A stretch of 64,000 nt of DNA from contig OZ025889.1 in NCBI GenBank assembly GCA_964019415.1, forward strand, positions 1,966,001 through 2,030,000, written 5' to 3'. This document shows, one piece after another, positions 1 to 10,292 of this stretch; position 1 is the stretch's first letter, and each line of letters opens with the position of its first letter. The translations under genes and the position numbers were made by a program. The DNA comes from Ianthella basta (lineage: Eukaryota; Porifera; Demospongiae; Verongiida; Ianthellidae). The notes below the pieces were generated by a model. It searched no databases. It was not told the DNA's origin and saw only the letters and a program-made list of their open reading frames with translations.

Positions 1-452
1 ACTTAGGGATGTAGCTGCCTTAGAGCCAACTGAGGCAGTTGCCTCAGTTAAAAATATGGACTTGCCGGCAATATAATAATGGCCTAAAAGTGCACACTTG
101 CAAGTTTTAGCACAAATATTCACAGCAGACCTGAGACAGCATATATATATTGCTGTTATGTCACTCTTGACTCAGATGGTTAGATGGTGATCTCTGCATT
201 GTCAAGTTAGCTGCAAGAGGGCACCTGTTTGAAAATGCCTTCAGAAGCCATTTTTGTTGCTAAAATAGAACAGGCATTCCCTTCTTCAGGAGTTTTCAGC
301 TCGAGGACACTGACATTTTATAGACACACAATTATCACTTTACCCCCGAATTCCTCTTTGCATATATTGGTAAGTAATTGCATGCAGCTAGATGGTTCAT
401 ATAACATCCTGGCTACGCCCCTGCCTATGCAGGAGAGGGGCAATAGGTACTA

Positions 453-555
453 GTTATCACATGGCCGCGAGGGCGTTTCGCTAATTTATCGCACTCGGGC
501 GCTTCGCGCCCGAGTGCGATAAATTAGCGAAACGCCCGAGGGGTCATGTGATAAC
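453..555. repeat. Near-perfect 100-bp palindrome (foldback element)
   Basis: The left arm begins GTTATCACATG and the right arm ends CATGTGATAAC. The arms meet at a 3-base loop around 502-504 inside the GC-rich core GGGCGC-TTC-GCGCCC. One or two unpaired bases occur near the outer third of the arms. The core is far GC-richer than the flanks, which suggests an inserted element, but I found no clean target-site duplication. Such a sequence would extrude as a cruciform or, if transcribed, fold into a long hairpin. Confidence 0.85.
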
Positions 556-1479
556 TGGCTTGTTACAGTCGAACAGAAACGATTTGCGCTTGAATTCCCT
601 TGCCGTCGTATCATTTTACCGAACGAACTAGACTGTAATTACTATAGAAACCGGAAAATACGCCCTTCTTGACGAAGAAAAGTGAAGGGCTAAGCGTAGT
701 GAGGGTAAAGGCTGTCAGCGGCCTCTCCTTCTGAATAAAGTGACGCCAGTGTTTGAGTCGGCGCTATGGCAGATGATTTGAAGACCTGCTAACGGCGTAT
801 GAACTCAGATCATCCCTGCAGAATGCAGACTGCATGAAATTGGAAAGCCTGTAGAGCTTGGAGAGTGGAGGGACCTTCTTACACACTAAAATCACATTCA
901 GAAAACTTTAAAGATATTGCATGCACAATTCCAAGTCTCTGCCATCAAACATGCATGTGCAGTGCTGTGCTAGGCATAAATTTCTGAGGATGACCATTTC
1001 TAAGTGTTATGCACTCATCATTGAGGAGCCAAAGTTCATGTGAAAGTTCACAAGGTGCTGAATATCAAAGGGATTTTGCTAAAACAGCAGACAAAACGTT
1101 TACATAAGGCTAGAATATGATTGGATATGTCAATAAAAGCCCCTTTTTCGAAGCAGTTCGTTATACAACCAACAAGGCGTTATACACTTCCAAGGCAACT
1201 GTGCGTTATCCAGTGCATTTGCCAAAATAACACACAGTTGTTTCCTTTGATGTATGGTTTCATCATGTAACAAAATAAGATAACTCCACCACCATAAGGT
1301 GATAATTGCTCAGCAAACGCACCTCGTTGATTGGTACGCGTACACAAGTGAATGTCAATTTCTCCTTATTTCATCCTATGCATGCGAATCCAGCATGACG
1401 CCCCATTCGCTCTAAATCGCCCTAACGGTGATTCTATACTGACAGACATGATAACCACTGCATTACAGTACCACTTCAC

Positions 1480-1533
1480 CCGCTGTCCAAGTGACAGAGA
1501 AAAGAGCAGAGATAAACCAAAGGTAAAAGCCAT
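1480..1533 (-). CDS. Candidate first exon, secreted protein (paralogue of the one at 3067-3120)
   Basis: An ATG at 1533 opens 18 codons reading MAFTFGLSLLFSLSLGQR, followed by a GTGAAG donor. This has the charge-poor start and long hydrophobic run of a signal peptide. The exon and its flanks align without gaps to the exon at 3067-3120, with the same start, the same length of 54 nt and the same donor position. Without splicing the frame runs on for about 37 more codons with no recognisable domain. Downstream exons were not identified, so this may be a live small secreted-protein gene or a relic of a tandem duplication. Confidence 0.4.
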
Positions 1534-3066
1534 CCTGCCATGCACAATTGCAAGCCCTTTCAAATGACACCCAAAACGCCATGACATTGCGCAAGGCCAA
1601 ATGGCACAAGCTGTCCCGGCTATGGTTCGCATGTGTGTTCTATGCATGTGTCTCCGTTTGATTGTAGCAGTTACCAAGCTGCTGTAATCACATGGATGTT
1701 TTGTATGATACTGAAGCACTCTTATCAATGAAAACGGAGTGGTAGCTATATTCTACTCTGTTTTGCAATGATTTGCGGCAGTACTCCGCCTGTGTGCAAT
1801 GAATAGAGTTAGTTACTCCTTTTAATCCTACATCCACTCGTTGTTACAACACCCCCAGAGCGACTACAGTCCTAAAAGACACTGTTTCGGGCACTTTTCT
1901 CAGCAATTCCCAGAGCACCTCTGAAAGTAGTAGGGACTGCCAGTTCAAATATGCTTTCAATTTTGACAATAATCATTTTCGGATTCACCTACTACCTTTT
2001 GCGATCAGTATGAGACTTTTCTTATTCAAATCCGTTCAGTAGAAGCGGAATTACGAGCTTGTGAACATTGGTACCATACAATTTTTTCTGACATGTAGTA
2101 TAGCAACTGCGGTATATGGTACTGAATCATGCACGCATGACATCGCTGGATAGCTAACCCAAAGTCCACCAACTAGCTACTACCAACTTGCAGAGATATA
2201 TAAAGAAGGACTATCCTGACTTTAGCCGCTGAAACAAGGCATCCCCAAGCACCCATGTACTATTTTACAATGGCCTATTCCTTTTTCTATGGTTTGGAGC
2301 TGTATCTCATAAGGGAGCCATCAATAAATATGTTATTGAGCACCTGTCCTACTTCCCATGCTCACTACATTATAATGAAGCATAAAGTCACCTCGATCCC
2401 ACTTATCATGCTGAACAGTATTCATACGGAAAGGATTAGAATAATTATGTAAAGAAAAGGTAAATATAGTTATGTACAATTCCAGGAATACAAATCTCCA
2501 GTGTAAACTTTACCAAGCCCATATATATTATACATATAGTTGGCTTAGTAAGAAATGCATGCAGCAACCCGCAAATCTCAATGCTCCAAATGCATTGCAT
2601 TGGAATGTAGTCACGCAGGCATTTAAAGATTTGTACTATCAGCTAGAATTAGGGACTATAGAGACTATAGGCATATATATAGTGCGAGCCAGGTACTGTA
2701 GATATGCATAAAATCATACATGCATCCACAAGCCTCCCTCGTGCACTAATTAAAGGTAAAGTGTTGGCAATATTGGGGGGGGGACAGGGTAGGGTAGTCA
2801 CCATATGTACCTCCCCCCCCCCCCCTCATTTATTGCACCCAATCACTGGGTGATTCCAAATGAAGAAGTACGTATACTGAGCTCCAAAACCTAAATGAAT
2901 AAGTGTGCCAAAGTACTGTGGTACTTCTAGATGACCTCAAATGGACTGACCATAGCGTGCTAAACATTGTCCATCAATCAGGCAACACATACTCAAACTG
3001 CTTTTAGCCTATAGCTACCAAATAAATGTGCTGTAAAGCTGTCACTGAGTTAATAATACCACTTAC

Positions 3067-3120
3067 CTGAGATCCAAATGACAGACACAGGAGTAGAAAC
3101 AAACCAAAGGTGCATGCCAT
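3067..3120 (-). CDS. Candidate first exon encoding a signal peptide
   Basis: An ATG at 3120 opens 18 codons, MACTFGLFLLLCLSFGSQ, ending at a strong GTAAGT donor (intron starts at 3066). The peptide is a textbook secretion signal with a cleavable-looking end. It is homologous to the exon at 1480-1533, including flanking bases, so the two appear to be tandem paralogues about 1.6 kb apart. I could not find the next exon in the 1.5 kb downstream, so function is unknown. Confidence 0.45.
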
Positions 3121-3941
3121 CCTGGCCCTACTCTCCCAGCACAGTATTATTGGTAAGCACAAGCTCGTAACCAACTCGGGTCAGGAACTTCTGGTACGGC
3201 ACACAGCCACACACAATTTAATTGGCTACATATACCCTGCAGGAAGCTTATATTGGACGCAGGCCACCTGCAATTATATAACCTAGTAGTAAAGGAACAG
3301 CACAGCATCGATGAATAACGTTGCTTATTAGGTATAGTAGGAAACAGCCACCTGCACCCACCCACATGTGCTATCCCATTGTATTCAAGGCTGACCAGGC
3401 ACATCAGAAGCAGCCCGCTTGTATCCCAAAAAAAACATCCAGTTTCAGTCGATTTTGAGATCTTTTAACAATGACTTTGTTTAACATATTGTGTATAGTC
3501 TTGCATATATATAGCCAGACCACTTCACAGAAGCAGTTAGGCTTTAGCTACACAAGACTAAGTAACCATTATGAAAACTTTCAAGCTGACACACAGATGT
3601 TCAAAGAGCTGTATGGCACTCCTACATGTTTTCAGCTTTATTTTTAGGCTTTGGTATGGCTTCATATTTATATTATATTTCTATGTGGATACCTACTAGA
3701 TCCTGTTGCCATGGCAATGGGCATCTATTCAATGTCTTGTAGACTTGGACTTTGACAGGGAGTCTCGAAATCTGACAGACGCCCTCCACGAGAAGTGTGT
3801 ATAGGACATCAAGTTATGTAATCTGATAGATCCCTCTGACATCATGTGGTATCATCATTGCAGGATAGCCAGTTAGGCCATAAATGAAGTGAGGGCTTCT
3901 CAGCTGGCTCAGGCATCAGAAAGGGTTGGTTCATCTTCGCT

Positions 3942-3974
3942 CTGAAGAAGACCAGAGCATCTGGTCGAAACATC
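3942..3974 (+). ncRNA. Hammerhead-ribozyme-like core motif (copy 1)
   Basis: CTGAAGA fits the hammerhead core CUGANGA. It is followed by a 7-bp stem (GACCAGA at 3950-3956 with TCTGGTC at 3960-3966) and then GAAAC-ATC, as expected for the GAAA side and a cleavage triplet. Stems I and III are not evident in cis. The motif sits between inverted arms (about 3918-3932 and 4012-4027). Penelope-like and other retroelements carry minimal hammerheads of this kind. Catalysis is inference only. Confidence 0.4.
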
Positions 3975-4684
3975 GGCAAGGTTTTCAACCCTGTTGTGAA
4001 GCTGGTATTAGAGAACCAACCCTTTCTGAGTTAGGCCATAGTAGGTAAATTTCCTGCTTCTCATCCCCTCCCTCATACACTTCCTGGAAGTGGAGCTGGC
4101 AAAAACACAATGCATTAAGGTCTCCCAAGTCCGCATTGAATATTGCCTTTTGAAGCTTTGAAAAGCACACACAAATGTCTCACATGCTGCTTGATGCAGC
4201 TTTAATGTTGACATTTGCTTTACACAGAGACCATGTCCTAGGATACCATTAAGAGAAATGGCATCATTGCTGTGTATTCCTGTCTGGCAGGGTGGGGGTG
4301 GTAACTACAAATTTTGCCACTTTGGCACTCTTTTGCTATTATGCAATATAAATCATCTGTGTAATTGTTTCCTGTGTTTATAATTTGCCCTGCCCGCCCA
4401 CGTAGCTTTGAAGCTAATAGGTAGGATGAGAAACAGGAAATTTACCTGCTTATGTCATATATATTTAATTTCTGGTGATAATCAAATTGGAGGAAACAGT
4501 GGCATGGATGAACCCTAAAAAGGATTGCACAGCTGTCTATGGCTTATCAATACTTGCTGGATGACTGCATGAGTAGGAGATGATCATGATCAGTCACTGG
4601 CTGGTGGCCTTGCATGCCCTAGCAACTGCAGCCGGTGACCTTTCAGCTGTTTGCATGTGTGCCAGCTGCAGGTGTGTGAGTATG

Positions 4685-4690
<6 letters not shown>

Positions 4691-4767
<77 letters not shown>

Positions 4768-4774
4768 GTGTGTG

Positions 4775-4830
<56 letters not shown>

Positions 4831-4854
4831 TGTGTTTGTGTATGTGTGTGTTTG
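4691..4854. repeat. (TG)n microsatellite with CATG and CGTG interruptions
   Basis: About 160 bp of near-continuous TG dinucleotides. Long cysteine/valine or histidine/threonine open frames on both strands here are artefacts of the repeat. Confidence 0.97.
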
Positions 4855-6960
4855 CTATCAATCTGCATTTTGCCTTCATCACACAATGTGTTTGCTCGAG
4901 CCCACAAATGTCATATGTGTGTACATTGCATCCCAATGCGCACTCCCAGTTTCATTCCATTCACATCAACCCATCATCCAAGTGTGCTTCATTCTCGTCA
5001 TTGGATACTCATCCCACACAATCACTGCATTTGCTGTACATCATGTTTGCTCAGGCTCATCCCAAATCGCCCAGGATTCACTTAGCATTATGGTGAATAG
5101 CAACCTGCAGCCATACCACCCACTTTTCATGCAGAACATCATTCATGGTATGCAACGGCTAAGCTACAATTCCAGGAATCACACATCTCCCATTTCCTAT
5201 ATGTTATTTTAAAGTTATTCATGGTCTGAGTTTTGATGAGTATTGTAAACAAAGGCAAGAGAGGGCAGAGGTAGATTTGGCTCAGCTTGCACTGACCAAA
5301 TTAACAAGACATCTGTACTTTGGGCCAGGCTGACGCAGTTGAGTACAGTACTGGCACTGCAACAAGTTGGTTGTGGGCAGACTTCAAAATGCACATGTTT
5401 CAATATTGTAAATTAATAAATACTGCATATTAGAACAACAGCGTATTAGAGTATTGCTGTATACAACCAACAAGACCACTTTCACTCTTACAAACGAAAA
5501 TAAGTTCAAGTGTCCTCGGCATGGCCTAATTGTACCTTGTTTTCCATACTTTGCATACTGTGCAGGCGTGTAACATATACAAAGCATACAATATACATAT
5601 ACAGTACCCTTTGACACACCTGGATGTCTTCAGGAATAGAACACTACCGTGGTGAATGCTCACACAGTCTTCGAATTCACTATGTATGCAGTACATAAAC
5701 ACATACAATACGTATAAAGTTAGTAGTAAGTAAGACTTCTCCAATGAAAGCAATATAATTGTAAACATACACACATGTACTGTACATAGTTTTGAAATAG
5801 CCCCTTTGGAAGACACATTGTATAATTTGCCATTAAGCTTGAGCTTGTCGAGTAAACAAGAAAACAGTTTGTAGGAAACACCTTTCGACATGACTAAGGG
5901 ATGTTCCCAGTTAGCTACACAGTAACCCAATTACAACAGCCCCACGTATACCCCAGGCCTCAGCAATGTATGCATGGAGCTACGTACAGTATGTACAACT
6001 TTCTGACCGTGGTAAGAGGCTGCTAGATTCGTGCCACTGGGCTAGTAATTACTCAGATTCCATTGGTTGATTGGTAGGTATACACCTTAACAGATGGCCA
6101 AAACTGCAAACGTTTACCTAGTGGAAAGATTTGAGCAAACAGGGCTATAGCAGACTCAAATGTGACACTGACTGATACCCATCCTCAGCTTTCAACCTTC
6201 AGTAAATAACACTTTAATAAGCATCATACTGGAATGTGGTATACCTAATTCAAATGAAGAGTACAATGGGACATCAGGGCCTTGGAGTAAGTGCTATGCC
6301 TATCACATATGATGGACATCATTGTGCAAAGTGACATGAAGCAGTAGTCGAGCAGTCTGCCTTCTGAACATACTGATGACAGGGAGCCGTGTACAGGGGC
6401 TTTCTATCTGGTATATAGAGGTAAGCTCATATGGTAGAAGCACTTGTAAGAATTTAAAAAAATGACTTGGTAGAACAACATTATTAAACTAAGACAACAA
6501 GTGCAGGTTGCCATCCCATTGACTGTACAATCGCCAACAAATTGCTAGCGAGCTAGCAATTTCTAGCTAAATGAGCACTAGCTAGGTAGCTATACAGAAG
6601 AGCATCACATACTGAGGACTCACCGAGTAATTGATAACTGCACCCAGGAATGAGTAAGATAACGCTTTTACTCTTGCTGCAGGTAGACCTTTAAGTGTTT
6701 GTTAACTCTATAGCTAACGTAGCTAACTAAGCTAACGCCTTTCTCTTGCACGAAACTGGCCAAGTCCTGTAATACAGTAATCACGTTAACACAACACTCA
6801 TAGATAGGCCTTTAGCTATATACAGAGCTACACGACAGGTATAAGTATATTCCCATTCATGCCAGCTCGCAAGCCCAGCTAGGCAGGCGCTATGCTTTTA
6901 CGCAACCGATGGCAGCCATTTTATTCCCTGCTGACCAGCTGTAAATGTACGGCAGCTAGC

Positions 6961-9900
6961 ATGCCCAAAGGAAGAGAGATTAGGAGTGAAACTGCAGCCC
7001 AGGTAGTAAATGTAGCATGCAGTTAATGAGTCTGTAGTTTAAACTCACTGGCAACGTATGGTTGCGTGGTTTGGAGCATATGTGAACTACCCTAGCTTAC
7101 CCTTGTTATAGTAGCTGCATGTTGAAGCACTATTCAGTGGAGCAAGGCCAGCAGTTGCTTCGGATTTCTGTAACTATTACCTATACATGGAATCACCCCA
7201 GACGTTTTTGGATGTGTTCTGCCTACTTTGGAGTATTTTCCACTGGCTTTCTCTGTTCTTTAAAACTGAATGTTGTGCTCTTCTGTGCCTGACCCATACA
7301 GTTGTTTGCCAGGCTAGGAGCCAGAAACCTTGGCACACTTGGCATTGGTGTGTTTATGGAAGATGAAGTCAGCCCAAGTAGCCTGGTCGAGCTGTGTGGG
7401 GAGGATGGGACGGGCATGTCAACACTCCTCCATCACATGGCTGTGCAGTGTGTGCTCCCCAAGCAAGTCCCGGGTGGAGGAGGAGGGGAGGTGGTCTTTG
7501 TCACTACTAACTGTGGTGTGAATGTGCACATGATGGTTTCAATGCTCACCAAGCGACTGCAGTGCCTTCACCAGTTGCAAGGTGTGTTCACGGGGGCATG
7601 TACAGTAGCTACGTATGTATACTGTATGTGTAGAAGATACGTTTTTCATACGTACATTCGTTTATCATGCAGTAATATGATACGACAGTGAATGGATCTC
7701 GTCCTATGTATAGTTGAAACTATTGGCACCGTCTACCTTATCAGTGCAGACAGTGGCGGCGGAACATGACATGGTTTGGGGGGCTGCATGGTGGCAACAA
7801 CGGTAGATGTTTTTGGCCACTGCTCTAGGGTCAAGAATTATTGGGGGGGGGGGGGGGGGCTACAGCCCCCTAGCCCCTCCTGTTCCGCTGTTCTTGAGCG
7901 CAGAAGCCCTGTGGTGCCAAGGTAGGCGTTGTCCTGTGTTGTATGTAGGTTAAAACCTTGCCTGAGAGAGAGGCTGTAGAGATGAATCCACACATACGTT
8001 GTGGCAGACATGTTAGGCAGGGCCTTGGCTGTTGTTAAGCGTGTTGTGTCCATCCTTTGGTAGGCCTTACGTGACACAGTTGTAAATTGCCATGTTTGCT
8101 TATAATGTTATTGTGCTTTTGAAGCCATCTGCGTATGCCCGTGGCTGAAGCAAGGTCGGCAGTCACAGTGGGTGACACCTGGTTGGTACCTTGCTGACCT
8201 ATAGTGAATACAGTAGCCACCTGGCCTTTCTTCTTATAGTCACTGGGGCTTGTAGTCTAGCTGCTAGCCCCTACTTTGTCATCATGCACAGGGGCAGAAG
8301 AAAAGAAACTTTTCTTTCGCCCCCACGTGCGATGACAAAGTATGGGCTAGCGGCTAGACTACTGGGCTTGTAGACTATGTATGATGGCTGAGGTGCCCAG
8401 GCCTCCTGCTGTTGGAATCGCTAGTGAAGAGAATGAGTATTTCTGTGAATCTGTCACTGTTTCTGCACACTACCTTCCCTTAGCCAGTTTTTGCAGTGAT
8501 AACACTGCAAAAACTGGCTAGGTGTATTGTGGTAGCTGAGTAATGTCATCATTAAGCTTTATCAATGCGTACATAAGAGCACACACTGGTATAGACCAAG
8601 ATATAGCAAGGATAGTGTCTGTTTTACATAATATTATGCTTGCTCTATGTAAGTGGTGGATAAGTAAGAACGTGCACTATGTGTACTAAATGAAGGTGCA
8701 GCTTCCCACTTATATGTTGTATGTAGGTTAAAACCTTGCCTGAGAGAGAGGCTGTAGAGACAAATCCACGCATACGTTGTGGCAGACATGTTAGGCAGGG
8801 CCTTGGCTGTTGTTGAGCGTGTTGTGTCCATCCTTTGCTAGGCTTTGCGTGGGACAGCTGTGAATTGCCATGTTTGCTTATAATGTTATTGTACTTTTGA
8901 AGCCATCTGCATCTGCCCGTGGCTGAAGCAAGGTCAGCAGTCACAGTGGATGCAACACCTGGGTGGTACCTTGCTGACCTATAGTGTATATAGTAGCCAC
9001 CTGGCCTTTCTTCTCCTAGTCACTGGGCTTGGAGTCTAGCTGCTAGCCCCTACTTTGTCATTGTGCATGGGGGTTTCTTTTCTTTCGCCCCCGCGTGCGA
9101 TGAAATATGAGCTAGCAGCTACACTACTGGGCTTGTAGACTATGTATGATGGCTGAGGTGCCCAGGCCTCCTGCTGTTGGAATCACCAGCGGAGAGGCTA
9201 AGTATTTCTGTGAATCCGTCACTGTTTCGACACACTATATACTTTCCCTTAGCTAGTTTTTGCAGTGGTAACACTGCAAAAACTGGCTAGGTGTATTGTG
9301 GTAGCTGAGTAATGTCATCATTAAGCTTTAACTATACGTACATGAGAGCACACACTGGTATAGACCAATATATAGCAAAGATAGTGTCTGTTTTACATAA
9401 TATTATGCTTGCTCTATGCAATTGGTGGATAAGTAAGTACATGCACTGTGTGTATTAAATGAAAGTGCAGCTTCCTATTTATGCATGCTATGGGATACAG
9501 TCTTCTCCCTAGCATGCTATAGGGGAGTATCCTCAGCTGTTTACAGTTAAGCATATGACAATGTGTTGTGTTAGCCTCAGTCACAAGAGCCAGACTCTTC
9601 CTTGTGCACCCCTCACCTTTACAGGATTGGATATGCAAGAGCGCCTTCATACATGTCTGCGGCATGTCCATGTCTTCCACTGCTACTCCAGTTCACAGCT
9701 CCTCTCCACTCTGACACAATTAAAACAGCTCATCACAGACCACCCTGCCATCAATCTGGTACTTATTGACGACATTGGCACCTTCTACTGGATAGACAGA
9801 TTTGAGAAGGGTACAGCCAGTGGTATGTTGTATCCTGACGAGGTGGTTAGACCTTTACACAGTGCAATCCAAGACCTCCTTCAATCTTGTCATATTGCTA

Positions 9901-10292
9901 TTGTGGTTGCCAAAGCATCTCTGCTCAGTTCAAGATCAGAGAGATACGACTCAAGTAGGAGCACTTCAGTGCAGGTTAAGGAGCCTGTTGACTTTATGCC
10001 CCTTTACTGGCGGAAGTTAGTTACACATCGCATTGTATTGAAGGCAACAGAGGACCGCTGTGATCTTCATGAGCTGGAAAGGAGGAGTTTTAGGGTGCCC
10101 CTTCACAAGGCTTCTCAGAGCACTTCTGTTGTCCAATGCATTCCCAGTCCGTACAGTGAGTATCGCGCTGCGTCAGATGGTAGAAAGGGTGACCTGCTGT
10201 ATACGATATGCACTGCAGGCAATGTAGTAAAGAACAGACACAAACTGTACCAGTATGTTGCTTCGGATGTAGGAATAATCAACCTGCACTGA
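6961..10292 (+). CDS. XRCC2: DNA repair protein XRCC2 (RAD51 paralogue)
   Basis: Three exons: 6961-7002, 7302-7581 and 9625-10292. They join in phases 0 and 1 to give 329 residues (human XRCC2 is 280). XRCC2 works in the BCDX2 complex (RAD51B-RAD51C-RAD51D-XRCC2), which supports RAD51 filaments in homologous recombination. Exon 1 is 14 codons, and exon 2 opens LFAR, matching the short first exon and LLAR start in vertebrates. The Walker A region reads GEDGTGMST at about residues 49-57, so the usual lysine is methionine. The Walker B region is LVLIDDIGTFYWIDR, close to the human LLILDSLSAFYWIDR, and the downstream WRKLVTHR resembles WQQLVKHR. The first ATG was chosen because it begins a short exon with a good donor (GTAGTA) in the right phase. 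The C-terminal 60 or so residues are less conserved. I saw no AATAAA soon after the stop. Confidence 0.93.
8253..8361. mobile_element. Foldback MITE with TAGTCTAGC ends, copy 1
   Basis: Inverted arms start TAGTCTAGCTGCTAGCCC and end GGGCTAGCGGCTAGACTA, with further pairing inward (TACTTTGTCATC with GATGACAAAGTA). The right flank is CTGGGCTTG and the left flank CTGGGGCTTG, a 9-bp target-site duplication with one extra G. The twin at 9032-9126 keeps the exact 9-bp pair. Confidence 0.8.
8481..8520. repeat. Perfect 18-bp-stem hairpin
   Basis: TAGCCAGTTTTTGCAGTG is followed by ATAA and then the exact reverse complement. The duplicated copy near 9250-9290 keeps the stem except for one change in the left arm, with loop GTAA. 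It may be a tiny MITE or a structured intronic RNA. Confidence 0.85.
9032..9126. mobile_element. Foldback MITE, copy 2, exact 9-bp target-site duplication
   Basis: Same element as 8253-8361, inside the second copy of the tandem duplication. CTGGGCTTG at 9023-9031 and 9127-9135 flank it exactly. Its first base has changed from T to G, and a segment of the inner arm is missing relative to copy 1. Confidence 0.8.

Larger units (their letters stand above)
1..6960. other. Mostly non-coding flank upstream of XRCC2
   Basis: No complete gene could be supported here. The stretch is AT-rich and holds a 100-bp palindrome (453-555), two paralogous minus-strand signal-peptide exons (1480-1533 and 3067-3120), a hammerhead-like motif (3942-3974), a TG microsatellite (4691-4854) and a G-run/C-run stretch near 2776-2825. 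The longer open frames, for example about 134 codons at 5526-5930 on the minus strand, lack recognisable domains and look like chance. The later exons of the two signal-peptide genes were not found. Confidence 0.6.
7935..9486. repeat. Tandem duplication of about 0.78 kb in XRCC2 intron 2
   Basis: Copy 1 runs from about 7935 to 8715 and copy 2 from about 8716 to 9486. Matching positions are offset by 769-780 bases, and the copies are highly similar throughout, with scattered substitutions and small indels. Each copy contains the same foldback MITE (8253-8361 and 9032-9126) and the same short hairpin (8481-8520 and about 9250-9290). Both elements therefore predate the duplication. Confidence 0.9.

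Noticed and set aside
4580..5212. Long Cys/Val-rich and His/Thr-rich open frames over TG/CA tracts (here and at 14399, 31032, 32110, 43044, 57149, 59028)
   Set aside because: Dinucleotide repeats are open in several frames; these are not proteins.
5526..5930. 134-codon minus-strand open frame
   Set aside because: No domain, no splice context and AT-rich random-like composition.
6370..6385. CTGATGA as a further hammerhead core (also 57921)
   Set aside because: No stem or GAAA follows at a suitable distance.
7751..7899. Possible CAGTGGCGGCGGAAC element flanked by GCAGA
   Set aside because: The right end matches the left only over GTTCCGC, and a 5-bp flank match can occur by chance.
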